A stretch of DNA of 64,000 bases from CAVUPF01 sp963777915 (GTDB lineage: Bacteria > Actinomycetota > Thermoleophilia > Solirubrobacterales > 70-9). The notes beneath the pieces were generated by a model that did not search any database, had not been told where the DNA came from, and saw nothing but the letters and a program-made list of their open reading frames with translations. Shown in pieces: positions 1 through 7,536 of the stretch. A program made the position numbers and the translations under genes. The DNA is taken from the NCBI GenBank assembly GCA_963777915.1, contig CAVZSH010000005.1, forward strand, positions 1,116,001-1,180,000, given 5' to 3'. The number at the start of each line of letters is the position of its first letter. The first letter of the stretch is position 1.

Positions 1-88
1 GCGGGCGCAGCCGCTCGCACTCACGCTCGAAGCTGCGCGCCTGCCGCCTGGCAGGCAGCTCGCTCAGGATCGCCGAGGCCGCCTCCAT
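1..88 (-). pseudogene. Remnant of a plasmid replication protein (C-terminal piece)
   Basis: Reading leftward from an ATG at 88 the frame stays open to the window edge (29 residues). It contains the string FERECERL, preceded upstream in the same frame by ARSL. The Rep-like protein at 48288-49355 has ARSL followed by ERECRRL about 35 residues before its C-terminus. The piece here therefore matches only the tail of that protein. A stop at 116-118 in the same frame, and the ssb gene beyond it, rule out an intact N-terminal body. It is probably the remnant of a second rep gene. The similarity is short, so the call is tentative. Confidence 0.35.
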
Positions 89-159
89 CAGCGACCGCGC
101 CGGCGCCCCACAGCGCTACGGCGACTCTCTTTGCGCCGGTGAACCGGATTCATCACTAC

Positions 160-191
160 CAAGACGCACTCAAGGCCCAAATCGATACCCC
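160..191 (-). promoter_or_regulatory. Promoter-like motif, copy 1 of 3
   Basis: On the minus strand this reads GGGGTATCGATT, 11 bases, then TGCGTCTTG. The same two blocks with exactly 11 bases between them recur at 45708-45739 and 48152-48183, always upstream of a leftward gene. The layout (GTATC block, about 18 bp, CGTC block) resembles an ECF-type sigma promoter. Promoter function is inference. Confidence 0.5.
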
Positions 192-242
192 CCTCTACAT
201 CTACACGTAGCGAGGACCACCTCGCCACTCTAAAGCCACCGA

Positions 243-275
243 GCACGGCCCGGCGCCCAACGCACCGGGCCGTGC
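243..275 (-). terminator. Hairpin after ssb, terminator-like
   Basis: Arms GCACGGCCCGG (243-253) and CCGGGCCGTGC (265-275) pair perfectly over 11 bp with an 11-nt loop. It begins 12 nt beyond the stop of the leftward ssb gene. There is no clear U-tract, so it could also act only as an RNA-stabilising hairpin. Confidence 0.5.
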
Positions 276-286
276 CAGGGACGGGC

Positions 287-628
287 TCAGCCCTGATCGT
301 CCTCGCCGCCCTCGCCGCCGCCGCGGCGCTGGCCGCCGCCGAGGAAGTCGACCCGATCGGCGGCGATCGAGTGCTCGGAGCGCTTCGCGCCGCCGTCGGA
401 CTCCCACTCGCGGAAGCGCAGCCTCCCGACCACCGCCACCTGGCGGCCCTTGCTCAGGTACTGCTCGCAGGTCTCGGCCTGGCGGCCGAACGCCGAGACG
501 TTGATGTAGAGGGGGGAGTCTTTGGAGCCGTTGCTCTCGGCGACGCGCATCGCGCACACCTTCGAGCTCCCTCCGTTTCGCATCTCGGGGTCCTTGGTCA
601 GGGTCCCGATCAGTGTCACCGTGTTCAT
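287..628 (-). CDS. ssb: Single-stranded DNA-binding protein
   Basis: A 113-residue OB-fold protein that begins MNTVTLIGTLTKDPE, the typical SSB first strand. It continues with the usual elements: AMRVAES, YINVSAFGRQAETCEQYLSKG and VVGRLRFREWE. It should coat single-stranded DNA during plasmid or element replication and transfer. It is shorter than chromosomal SSB (about 160-180 residues) and ends in a Gly-rich acidic tail, GGEDDQG, rather than the canonical DDDIPF tip. A weak purine-rich site (AGAGGAAG) precedes the ATG. It is the last complete gene of the leftward module and sits 42 nt downstream of the coupling ATPase. A hairpin follows the stop. Confidence 0.85.
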   Translation of the reverse strand: MNTVTLIGTLTKDPEMRNGGSSKVCAMRVAESNGSKDSPLYINVSAFGRQAETCEQYLSKGRQVAVVGRLRFREWESDGGAKRSEHSIAADRVDFLGGGQRRGGGEGGEDDQG

Positions 629-670
629 CTGCTTCCTCTCTTTCGGGGGCCTTGGCCCCGATTTGGGTGT

Positions 671-2365
671 TCAACCTCTTCGCCGGAGCGCCGGCAGCCG
701 CTCCCAGGCGGGCACCACCCGCACCCGCGAGCTGCGCTGGCCGTCGCCGTGGTCAAGCTGGGCCACGTAGGCTTCCCCGGCCCGCAGCCGCTGCAGCTCG
801 GACGGGTTGACCTCGAAGCGGTAACCGCGGGTGCGGGTGCCCTCCGCGGTGGGGCGCCCGAAGCGGTCGGTGCGGATCGTCGACTGCCAGGTCGGGATCG
901 TGCCGATCAGCTCGGCGACCCACTCAGCGTCGGCCTGCTCGCCGACCCGGTGGCAGATGAGCGCCGAGATCGTCGCGCCGATCCGCTCGCGGACCGCGGG
1001 GCCGGCCTCGCGCAAGTCGGCGAGCGTCTGGGTGCCGACCGCGACGCTGAACCCCGCGGCCCGCCCGCGGGCGAAGAGGCGCTCCAGGGCGGGCGCCTCC
1101 AGCGCGCCGAACTCGTCGATCGCGACGAAGGTGCCGACGCCGCGGTCCATCAGGGCGCTAGCGGCGGCGCCGAGGTCGAGCAGGACCATCTGGGCGATCG
1201 CCCGGCCGATGTTGCCGGTGCGGTCGGTGTCGAAGCGAAAGTAGACGACCTCGCGCCGGGCGATCGCCGCGCGCAGGTCGAAGCTCGGGGCGCCGCTGGA
1301 GGGATCGAGCCAGGCTTGCGCGAAGTCCGAGGAGGCGAGGTTCTGCAGGCGTGCCCGCAGGCCCGAGACGGCGCGCTGCTGGTCGCCCTGAAGGGCGGCG
1401 ATCGCCTGCTTGGCCTCGGCGAGGACCTCGGCATCGCCGCCCCGGGAGGCGAGGTTGACCAGCTCGTCGGGAGTGCAGTGATGGGCGACGCTGGCGAGCG
1501 TGACCGGCTCGGGGCCGGCGTCAAGGACACGGAGCACGAGGCGCAGGAAGGGCGAGGCGGCCTGACGGTAAAAGCCGGCGTCGGCAGAGCCCCAGCTCTC
1601 CACAGCGATCAGCCGCTCGGAGCGCTCATCGACAGAGCCGTGGGCGAGCGGGTCATAGCCGCTCGGCCCGCTCGGGGAGAAGAGGTGAAATGGCACGCCG
1701 CGCGCTGCGGCGGCGCCTTCGGCCGCCTCCAGCATGGCGCTGTCGTTCTTCGCCTCCATCAACACGGCGCCGAAGCCCGAGCGGGTGACGTAGTCGACCC
1801 CCATCGCGCCGAGCGTGCTCGTCTTGCCGGCGCCACTGGCTCCTGCGATCAGCACGTGGCACCCCGAGCGGGCGCTGCCACGGCCGACCATCGCCAGCTC
1901 GCCGCGGTTGGTGCGGCCGATCGGCACGCCCTCTGCCAAGGCACGCTCGACCCGCGTGCCGCGCTCGGCGTGGCGGCGGCGCAGCGGGTCGAGCAGGCCG
2001 CGGCGCTCGGCGGTGGCGGCCTCGCGATCACCGCCGGCGCGGCGGTCCTCGAGCTGGGCCTGGATGCCCCAGCCGAGATTGCCGGCTGTTCCCCCGATGC
2101 AGACCGCGAGCGGTCTCACCACTTGACCCAGCCCCAGCGCGCCGCCGGCGAGGAGGTCTGCGATCAGCGCCAGCGGTGCCAACGGCAAGAGGCCCCAGGT
2201 CCAGCTGAGGCGCCGGTGGCGCAGCCACAGCGCGGAGAGGATGCCGGCCACCGCGCCCAGCGCCACAAGGACGACCAGCACCGTGAGCAGCGCGGCGGCG
2301 GCGTTCAGCTTGTGCAGCACGGGGGCCTGCGCAGCGGCGGCGATCGGGAGGCGTGAGCCCTTCAT
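671..2365 (-). CDS. VirD4/TraG-type coupling ATPase (conjugative DNA transfer)
   Basis: A 564-residue membrane ATPase that should dock transfer DNA to a secretion channel. The start at 2365 (MKGSRLPIAAA) gives two hydrophobic segments near residues 20-45 and 55-75, as expected for coupling proteins. A Walker A, GASGAGKTS, follows at about residue 175, and a Walker B, FVAIDEFGAL, sits in the last third. The later GTQTLADLREAG is the typical sensor region of the VirD4/TraG/TraD families. Upstream in-frame starts exist but would overlap the preceding gene. It lies between the small gene at 2469-2741 and ssb in a leftward series with replication genes. No relaxase or other channel component is seen in the window. 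Confidence 0.8.
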   Translation of the reverse strand: MKGSRLPIAAAAQAPVLHKLNAAAALLTVLVVLVALGAVAGILSALWLRHRRLSWTWGLLPLAPLALIADLLAGGALGLGQVVRPLAVCIGGTAGNLGWGIQAQLEDRRAGGDREAATAERRGLLDPLRRRHAERGTRVERALAEGVPIGRTNRGELAMVGRGSARSGCHVLIAGASGAGKTSTLGAMGVDYVTRSGFGAVLMEAKNDSAMLEAAEGAAAARGVPFHLFSPSGPSGYDPLAHGSVDERSERLIAVESWGSADAGFYRQAASPFLRLVLRVLDAGPEPVTLASVAHHCTPDELVNLASRGGDAEVLAEAKQAIAALQGDQQRAVSGLRARLQNLASSDFAQAWLDPSSGAPSFDLRAAIARREVVYFRFDTDRTGNIGRAIAQMVLLDLGAAASALMDRGVGTFVAIDEFGALEAPALERLFARGRAAGFSVAVGTQTLADLREAGPAVRERIGATISALICHRVGEQADAEWVAELIGTIPTWQSTIRTDRFGRPTAEGTRTRGYRFEVNPSELQRLRAGEAYVAQLDHGDGQRSSRVRVVPAWERLPALRRRG

Positions 2366-2468
2366 CACCGGCAAGACGCGCGGGAGGGGCAAAAGGTCCC
2401 ACCCCGGCGGCAGATTTTTCGATGGGGCCGGTGTGCGGCGAGAATCGGCCCGCGGGCCCGCCGAGCAC

Positions 2469-2741
2469 TCAGCGCCAGCGCGCCGAGGACCCCCAGCCGA
2501 CGATCTCGAACTCCCGGACCGAAGCGTCATCGCCGCGGCTCGCCATGTCGCGCCTGACTTGCTCACGCTCGATGCGGCGCTCGACGTAGCTGCCGCGGCG
2601 GCGCGACTTCAAGCGCTCGATCTCCGCCGAGGCGTCGGCCGCCGAATGCGGGTAGCTGAACGACTCGCCGCGCTGGGCGGCCAGGCTGCGCAGGTAGCGC
2701 AGCTGCTTGGCGCTGGGCGGTTGCTGGGTGGCGTTGGTCAT
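2469..2741 (-). CDS. Small basic protein of the plasmid module, unknown function
   Basis: A 90-residue protein starting MTNATQQPPSAKQLRYLRSL, with a GAAAGGAG ribosome site before the ATG. The pattern of a short helix AKQLRYLRSLAAQRGE and then AEIERLKSRRRGSYVERRIERE resembles small actinobacterial helper proteins of plasmid modules. I cannot name a family with certainty. It ends 104 nt before the coupling ATPase gene and follows the replication-relaxation gene. The 230-nt spacer in front of it carries the conserved spacer repeat also found before the ssb-like gene at 3734-4042. Confidence 0.6.
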   Translation of the reverse strand: MTNATQQPPSAKQLRYLRSLAAQRGESFSYPHSAADASAEIERLKSRRRGSYVERRIEREQVRRDMASRGDDASVREFEIVGWGSSARWR

Positions 2742-2834
2742 CTCGGGCTCCTTTCGCCGGCCTGGCCGGCTTCGATTGCGAAGCGACACGCCCCGCCCCG
2801 CAGCCCGGCGCACCGCAGGAGAAGGGGCGAAGCC

Positions 2835-2876
2835 CCTTGCGCCGGGCGAGGGGCGGGGCAAGATGGAGCGCAGCTG
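2835..2876. repeat. Module spacer repeat, copy 1
   Basis: About 42 bp, most of them shared with 4152-4192. The shared core is GGGGCAARATGGAGYGMAGC followed by TG. Both copies lie in the 5' spacers of leftward module genes, 90-150 nt upstream of the start codons. Confidence 0.55.
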
Positions 2877-2969
2877 AGAAGCCCGGGCAGGCAGCGATGC
2901 AGCGGAGCCGATTGCGATCGCCACCCACCCACCGACGCTCCTACTGCGGTCCGATTCGCGAGCGGCGGG

Positions 2970-3632
2970 CTACAGCCCCTGCACCGTGATCGCTTCAGCG
3001 GTGCGAGTGCGCTCGACCGCCTGCTCGACGAAGCGGCGGGTGCGCGGCGCGCAGCGGTAGATGACCCGGCTGAGGCGACGCTCGGCGACCGCCATGCGCC
3101 AGGCCCGCAGGATCTGATCGAGGCGCGCCGCGCCCTTGGTGCTGAGCTCGACCTCGATCGCCTCGGTGGGCTCGCCGTCGGCTCCGGCGCGGAGCAGGTC
3201 GGCACGGTGAAAGTGCCCCGCCGAGAGCGCCGCCGAGTAAAGGCGGCTCCCCTCGGCATCCTCGCGGGCGGTGATCTCGCGCTCGCAGAGCACCTGCTCG
3301 CCGCCGCGCTCCAGCAAGGCGGCGAGCCTGGCGACGAGCGCCTCGTGAGGGATCCTGGCCAGCGAGACCCGGGCGGTGCTCAGTTCGGCGCGCCCGGCCG
3401 CCCGCAGGCCGGCCCTGGTGCAGAGGACAAGGCGGTCGCTGAGCCCGTAGCCCGGCGCCACCGTGATCAGGCCGGCCTCGCGCAGGCGGCGCTCGCGGGT
3501 CATCGTCACGGTGCGGGCGGTGCCGGCCCAGAGGGCGACGGCGCTGCGCGGCGCCACGCCGAGGCGGGCGATGAACTCGAGCACCTCGATATCGCGAGGG
3601 CTGATCCGATCGGTTCTCTTTCCTCCTGGCAT
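2970..3632 (-). CDS. Replication-relaxation family protein
   Basis: A 220-residue protein with an N-terminal winged-helix-like half (ISPRDIEVLEFIARLGVA, then RLREAGLI and LCTRAGLRA) and a C-terminal half with AIEVELSTKGAARLDQILRAW. This layout matches the replication-relaxation proteins found on actinobacterial plasmids and integrative elements, which are thought to assist replication initiation. The ATG at 3632 is chosen because AAAGGAG lies 5 nt upstream; the in-frame GTG two codons earlier overlaps that site. It sits between ssb-like and small module genes. The match rests on overall pattern rather than a catalytic motif. Confidence 0.7.
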   Translation of the reverse strand: MPGGKRTDRISPRDIEVLEFIARLGVAPRSAVALWAGTARTVTMTRERRLREAGLITVAPGYGLSDRLVLCTRAGLRAAGRAELSTARVSLARIPHEALVARLAALLERGGEQVLCEREITAREDAEGSRLYSAALSAGHFHRADLLRAGADGEPTEAIEVELSTKGAARLDQILRAWRMAVAERRLSRVIYRCAPRTRRFVEQAVERTRTAEAITVQGL

Positions 3633-3682
3633 CTTCACTCCTTTAGACGCGCCAGCTCAAAGATTGGGGACACCCCGTGCAG

Positions 3683-3714
3683 AGAGGCCCGGCGCCATCT
3701 GGCGCCGGGCCTCT
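3683..3714 (-). terminator. Perfect 14-bp hairpin between ssb-like and relaxation genes
   Basis: AGAGGCCCGGCGCC and its exact complement flank a 4-nt loop. It starts 20 nt after the stop of the leftward gene at 3734-4042. No U-tract follows, so it may be an attenuator or mRNA-end stabiliser rather than a full terminator. Confidence 0.5.
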
Positions 3715-3733
3715 CGGTCCTGCGGTACTGCGC

Positions 3734-4042
3734 TTAGGCGGCCGGCTTCACCTCCGCGGCGATCACCGAGTGCTTGGAGCGCTTCTGCGGCTTCGCCTTG
3801 GGGGTCGAAGTCGACTCCCACTCCGAGTAGCGCAGGGCGCCGCGGACCTCGACCCGAGAGCCCTTGCTGAAGCTCTCGGCGCACTCGATCGCACGGTCCT
3901 TGAACGCGACCACGTCGATGAAGAGCGGCGGCGTGTTGCCTGGGCCGTTGACCGCGAGTCGCATGTCGCAGACGGCGGTGCCGGAGCGATCGCTCAGCTC
4001 GGGGTCCTTGGTGAGGCGGCCCTGCAGCTCTACCTTGTTCAT
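3734..4042 (-). CDS. SSB-like OB-fold protein (second copy)
   Basis: A 102-residue protein that begins MNKVELQGRLTKDPELSDRS and continues MRLAVNGPGNTPPLFIDVVAF and VEVRGALRYSEWE. This is the SSB core without the long acidic tail. GAAGGAGAT precedes the ATG at 4042 with good spacing. It presumably binds single-stranded DNA in the same element as the ssb at 287-628; the two differ enough to be separate lineages rather than a recent duplication. The gene follows the third SSB-like gene, separated by a 240-nt spacer with the module repeat. Confidence 0.75.
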   Translation of the reverse strand: MNKVELQGRLTKDPELSDRSGTAVCDMRLAVNGPGNTPPLFIDVVAFKDRAIECAESFSKGSRVEVRGALRYSEWESTSTPKAKPQKRSKHSVIAAEVKPAA

Positions 4043-4151
4043 CTGGATCTCCTTCCGTGCCCGGTGGGGCTGGTGTTTGTATGCGTAGCGACAAAGCCCC
4101 GAAAAAGGCGAGTCGCGCACCGAGCGCAGCGAGGGGAAGGGAGCGCAGCGA

Positions 4152-4192
4152 CCTTGCGCGGTGAGCCGGCGGGGCAAAATGGAGTGAAGCTG
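4152..4192. repeat. Module spacer repeat, copy 2
   Basis: Counterpart of 2835-2876 in the 5' spacer of the ssb-like gene at 3734-4042. A related but shorter stretch (GGGGCAAAAT) is present near 4667 before the next gene. Confidence 0.55.
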
Positions 4193-4284
4193 CAAACGCC
4201 CGCCCACCGGCCTCGGAAGGCACCCAGACGGACGGGGCAGATGCCGCCGGGCTACGCCCCGAGCCTGCGATCCGATCGCCCATC

Positions 4285-4602
4285 TCAACCCGACTCCTCG
4301 CCATCGGCCCGCACCCCGAAGTCGACGTGGCGCGCCGTCAAGGTGTGCTCGTAGAGCCGCCGCCGGGTCCCCTCGTCCCAGCGCTGGGAGCGGAGGTAGC
4401 CGCCGACCGCCACCCAGTCGCCCTTGTGCAGACGCTCGGAGACCTGCTCGGCGAGGGCGCGGAAGCTCAGCACCTTGACGTAGAGCGTGTGCTCCTCGCG
4501 GCGCTCATAGACGGCCAGCCAGAACTCGCAGACATCGCGCCCCGGCATCCCCATCAGCCGCGGCTCGGTGTCGAGCTGTCCTGAGAGGTTGATGCTGTTC
4601 AT
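4285..4602 (-). CDS. SSB-like OB-fold protein (third, divergent copy)
   Basis: A 105-residue protein with the SSB pattern MNSINLSGQLDTEPRLM, FWLAVYERREEHTLYVKV and GDWVAVGGYLRSQRWDE. Strand 3 residues are substituted relative to the other two copies. A strong GGAGGATTC site precedes the ATG at 4602. Three SSB-like genes in 4.5 kb is unusual and suggests specialised roles (replication, transfer, recombination) or the leftovers of module shuffling. It is the most diverged of the three, so its DNA-binding role is the least certain. Confidence 0.65.
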   Translation of the reverse strand: MNSINLSGQLDTEPRLMGMPGRDVCEFWLAVYERREEHTLYVKVLSFRALAEQVSERLHKGDWVAVGGYLRSQRWDEGTRRRLYEHTLTARHVDFGVRADGEESG

Positions 4603-4726
4603 TCGAATCCTCCTTCCGGGGCCCGGCGGGCCCGCTCTTCGCTTTCGCGCCCGCCCCCTCCCCAGGGGGCAAAATCGGGGCGAAGGAGCGAAGCAGCGGG
4701 CCGCGCCGCCTCGCTCCAACCGCCTC

Positions 4727-5053
4727 CTACAGCGCTTCCAACATCACCGTGTAGAGGTCCTCGTCGCCCTGGCCGAGCAGGGCGCCGATCGCCTCGCGGC
4801 TCATCGGGCAGGCATCGAGGCGAGCCGCCTGCTCGAGGTAGTCCTTGACGAACGCCACCAGGCCGGCCCCCTCGCGGTAGCCGTGGTCGACGTGGTAGCA
4901 GCGCCCCTCGGCGCCGCCCGGCACGTCGACGATCTCGGCGCCGCCGGCGCCGCGGCGGCCGATCACGATCCGCTCGCCGGCGGACACCCGGTAGCGGGCA
5001 ACTTCGGTGCCCTCGCGCTTCAGGGCGTCTAGGTCGAGCTGTACCTCGGTCAT
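4727..5053 (-). CDS. Hypothetical protein of the plasmid module
   Basis: A 108-residue acidic protein starting MTEVQLDLDALKREGTEVARY; GGGAGGTTTCG precedes the ATG at 5053. The sequence has a beta-rich first half (RIVIGRRGAGGAEIVDVPGG, CYHVDHGY) and a helical second half (LVAFVKDYLEQAARLDACPMS). I do not recognise a family. The gene follows a very long nested inverted repeat (5071-5212) that would fold in its 5' untranslated region, and it is followed by the third ssb-like gene. Confidence 0.6.
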   Translation of the reverse strand: MTEVQLDLDALKREGTEVARYRVSAGERIVIGRRGAGGAEIVDVPGGAEGRCYHVDHGYREGAGLVAFVKDYLEQAARLDACPMSREAIGALLGQGDEDLYTVMLEAL

Positions 5054-5070
5054 CGAAACCTCCCGTGTCG

Positions 5071-5212
5071 GTGGATCGAACGAGGCAGGCCCGTCGCACC
5101 GGACATCCGAGGACGGAACCCCGAAGCCGCAGGCGAAGGGGCCGAAGGAGGCCCCCTTGTGGGGCCTTGCAGTCCTCGGTGCCGGTGCGAGGATGGGCCT
5201 GCCCCGATCCAC
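5071..5212 (-). repeat. Nested inverted-repeat leader of the gene at 4727-5053
   Basis: Four perfect stems are nested around one centre: GTGGATCG (5071-5078) with 5205-5212; GGCAGGCCC (5084-5092) with 5195-5203; GCACCGG (5096-5102) with 5182-5188; CCGAGGAC (5107-5114) with 5172-5179. A GC-rich core remains inside. The structure ends 18 nt before the start codon, where the ribosome site sits. Confidence 0.65.
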
Positions 5213-5770
5213 CGGTTCACGGGCCAGGTGGCAGTGCCGCGAGCAGCCGCAACGACCAAACCGTCTCAGCGCCGCCACCGTCAAGCCGTCTGAAGCACCC
5301 TCCGGAGACGGCCAGAGACGCCCCGCCAGCGCCGTGCCTGCAGCCCTACCCCGAGCCGGTCCGACGCCGGCCGCCGCCAGATCCCGAGCACCCACCGCCC
5401 CGCACTGCTCAAGCCCGACCCGATCACCACCCACCCCACCACCACCATCACCGCCACCAACATCTCAACCCATCTGTCTCAATCCACCTCTCCCCCACTC
5501 TGGACTGCACTTGCTACTCGACCCACAACATCCCAATCCCACCTCGCACCCACTTCGCTTGCCTTCCTCCCACAGAAAGTGACGCTGACCCCGATCACTC
5601 ACAATCGTGAGGGGGCGGGGTCAGCGTCACTTTCTCGGCCTCAAGGGGCTCTGGCAAGCGAAGTGGGTGCGCACCCTGGCGGCCCCTGCCTCGACCGCAG
5701 CCCGGTTCGCAGCTCCGAGGCCTCTCGCGAGGGCCGCAGAGCAACCGACTGGTGACAGGCGCAGGGAGTC
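5213..5770. other. Non-coding interval with C-rich tract
   Basis: I see no convincing gene here. From about 5380 to 5545 the plus strand is strikingly rich in C and poor in G (runs of CCACC and CATCACC). The large palindrome at 5546-5670 follows. This combination could mark an origin, a transfer site or a Rho-loading stretch; none can be decided by eye. Confidence 0.4.
5546..5670. repeat. 125-bp two-tier palindrome
   Basis: Outer arms of 18 bp (5546-5563 with 5653-5670) and inner arms of 19 bp (5574-5592 with 5617-5635) are all perfect. The apical loop carries its own 5-bp stem, CTCAC/GTGAG. The inner arm AGAAAGTGACGCTGACCCC resembles REP-type palindromes that move with IS200-like transposases; no such transposase is in the window. 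A bidirectional terminator or a replication or transfer origin are alternatives. Confidence 0.6.
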
Positions 5771-6328
5771 TCAGGGCTGCTCGCGCTCGAGCGCCCGCAG
5801 CGCGGCGCGGCCCTCGGCCAGAGACCTGTTGACCTTGGTGTAGCTCCAGTCCTGGAGGGCCATGATCTCGTGGTAGGTGTAGCCGAGGGCGCCGAGCAGC
5901 AGGGCGGTGCGCTCGGCAGGCTTCAGGGCGGCGAGTGCGCCCCGGCGCTCGCGGTGCAGCTCGCGCCAAAGCGCGCGCTGCTCGGGGTCTGAGGTATCGG
6001 CGGCAAGCGTCTCAGCGAGGTCATAGGACTCGCCGCTCTCTTTGAGGCCAGCGAAGCCGCACTCGCGGCGGCGCGATCCGCGGCGGCGGATCGCCCATGC
6101 CTCGCGCTTGACGGTGGTGTAGAGCCAGGCGAGCGGGTCGCAGCCGCCTTGGTAGCGCTCCAGGAAGAGGATGTAGGCGGACTGCAGCGCTTCCTCGGCG
6201 TCGGCCGCACGCTGGGCGTGGCGGCGGGCGTGGGCAAGCAGGTGGCCGCCCTCGGCGGCGAGCAGCCGCTCGAGGGCTGCGGAGCGGGACTCGGTGAGGC
6301 TTCGCGTCGGTGTCGGCCGGGTCGCCAT
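5771..6328 (-). CDS. ECF-like RNA polymerase sigma factor
   Basis: A 185-residue protein starting MATRPTPTRSLTE. Region 2 is visible as HAQRAADAEEALQSAYILF, then WLYTTVKREAWAIRRR. Region 4 is LKPAERTALLLGALGY followed by TYHEIMALQDWSYTKVNRSL, a good helix-turn-helix. No anti-sigma gene is adjacent. It is divergent from the nucleotidyltransferase pair and is a candidate to read the 32-bp promoter-like motif found three times in the window, though that link is inference. Its leader contains the GCACGC-N3-GCGTGC hairpin shared with two other module genes. Confidence 0.75.
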   Translation of the reverse strand: MATRPTPTRSLTESRSAALERLLAAEGGHLLAHARRHAQRAADAEEALQSAYILFLERYQGGCDPLAWLYTTVKREAWAIRRRGSRRRECGFAGLKESGESYDLAETLAADTSDPEQRALWRELHRERRGALAALKPAERTALLLGALGYTYHEIMALQDWSYTKVNRSLAEGRAALRALEREQP

Positions 6329-6338
6329 GCGGCCGCCC

Positions 6339-6355
6339 CGCACGCAAAGCGTGCG
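6339..6355 (-). repeat. Leader hairpin CGCACGC-N3-GCGTGCG, copy 1
   Basis: Perfect 7-bp stem with loop AAA, 11 nt upstream of the sigma-factor start codon. The same stem sits at the apex of the leaders at 9866-9927 and 10686-10759. Confidence 0.55.
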
Positions 6356-6418
6356 ATCCTGCGGCCGTCGGCGGGCCGGCCGCGGCGAGAGCGGTACTCA
6401 GGAGCAGCGGAGAAGGCG

Positions 6419-6613
6419 ATGGCTGGCGCTAGGCTTTTCGTCACTGTGGAGCGGCGCGAGAAGACCTCTTCCTCCCCTGCCGAGACCGCCGAGACGGTGC
6501 GGGTGCGACGGCTACGCGAAGACGCGCGGCGGCCGATCAGCATGAACCTGGCGGAGGGGATCGCCCTGAGCCACAAGCTGATGCGGTTCGCGGGGGCCGC
6601 GCGCAAGGCTTGA
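6419..6613 (+). CDS. Small protein paired with nucleotidyltransferase
   Basis: A 64-residue basic protein, MAGARLFVTVERREK then RVRRLREDARRPISMNLAEG and LSHKLMRFAGAARKA. Its stop overlaps the next start codon by 4 nt (TTGA), so the two genes are probably translated together. Small proteins of this form often precede nucleotidyltransferase genes in actinobacteria. A toxin-antitoxin role, with this as one partner, is plausible but unproven. GGAGAAGGCG just upstream supplies a ribosome site. Confidence 0.6.
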   Translation: MAGARLFVTVERREKTSSSPAETAETVRVRRLREDARRPISMNLAEGIALSHKLMRFAGAARKA

Positions 6614-7086
6614 GCGGACCGGCCTTCGACGAACTGCTGAAGCGCCTCGCGGAGGCGAACGCAGAGTTTGTCCTGATCGGTGGGCTGGCAGTAAACGCCT
6701 GGGGTGTCGTGCGCGGGACGAAGGACATCGACGTGGTGGTCGACCCCGATCCGGCCAACCTGAGCCGCGTCGCCGAGGTCGCAGTCGCCGCCGGCGGCCA
6801 CGTGCAGAGTGGTGAAGCGCTGCTTGGCAGCGCGCCCTCGATCGCAGCCCTGCTCGCAACCGGCGAGCAGGTGGCGATCGAGACGGAGCTGGGCAGGCTG
6901 GACATCGTCCAAGGACTGGAGGGCGTGCCTACCTTTGTGGAGCTGCGAGCGCGATCGAGCGACGCGGAGGTCCTGGGTGTCAGCGTCGCGGTCTGCTCGG
7001 TCGAGGACCTGCGGGAGATGAAGCGGGCGGCGGGCCGGACCCGCGACCTTGCCGACCTCGAGGACCTCGACGCCGCCGGTCGCTGA
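6610..7086 (+). CDS. DUF6036/AbiEii-like nucleotidyltransferase
   Basis: A 158-residue protein with the nucleotidyltransferase signature IGGLAVNAWG (residues 23-32) followed by GTKDIDVVVD, where D39 and D41 are the metal-binding pair. Then come LDIVQGL and VCSVEDLREMKRAAGR, typical of this family. Such enzymes can act as toxins that add nucleotides to tRNA or other targets, or as antitoxins of the MNT type. The TTG start at 6610 overlaps the stop of the small upstream gene by 4 nt. Confidence 0.75.
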   Translation: MSGPAFDELLKRLAEANAEFVLIGGLAVNAWGVVRGTKDIDVVVDPDPANLSRVAEVAVAAGGHVQSGEALLGSAPSIAALLATGEQVAIETELGRLDIVQGLEGVPTFVELRARSSDAEVLGVSVAVCSVEDLREMKRAAGRTRDLADLEDLDAAGR

Positions 7087-7131
7087 GGGTGGCGGCGGGT
7101 CATGCCGGGGCTCCCGGGATCGAAGGGGAGA

Positions 7132-7452
7132 TCAGGCGAGGACGAGGCGATTGAAGTAAAGGGCGGCGCGGGTCGGTGAGACGAAGTGGCCGTCGCGGTG
7201 CAGGAGGCCGGAGGCGGCGAGCTCGTCGACCGCGCGGATCACCGCGTCGCGCTGGGCGGCATTCTCGAGGTCATCGGGGAGGACGCCGGTCAGCTCGCCC
7301 TGGGTGAGGTGGGTCGGGCGGATGGAGAGGACGAAGGTCAGCGCCGCACGCTGGAGGATCGCGTCCTCGGAGCTCGGGGGCGAGGGTTCACGGCGCGGGT
7401 AACGGTTCTCCTGCACGGGAGCACAACCTCCTGCGTCGGCCCCAGGGGGCAT
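7132..7452 (-). CDS. Winged-helix-like hypothetical protein
   Basis: A 106-residue protein. After a Pro-rich N-terminus, residues 33-105 read as a winged helix: ILQRAALTFVLSIRP, LTQGELTGVL, AVIRAVDELAASGLLHRDG and FVSPTRAALYFNRL. DNA binding is therefore likely, but no family is certain. It lies downstream of the gene at 7537-7926 on the same strand with an 84-nt spacer that contains the imperfect hairpin TCCGCTC/GAGCGGA. Confidence 0.6.
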   Translation of the reverse strand: MPPGADAGGCAPVQENRYPRREPSPPSSEDAILQRAALTFVLSIRPTHLTQGELTGVLPDDLENAAQRDAVIRAVDELAASGLLHRDGHFVSPTRAALYFNRLVLA

Positions 7453-7536
7453 GCCGAGGGCCGGCCGGGGCGTTTTCTTGTCCGCTCCCTTAAGAGCGGA
7501 GGAGGGACAGTTCGCCCCCGGCGAGAGCCTCGGCTC

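Noticed and set aside
272..2356. A 694-residue rightward open frame
   Set aside because: It is the complement of the coupling ATPase and ssb genes, with Arg/Ala/Gly-rich low-complexity sequence and no domain.
5380..5610. A His/Pro-rich rightward frame as a gene
   Set aside because: It comes from a C-rich low-complexity tract, lacks a ribosome site and runs into the large palindrome.
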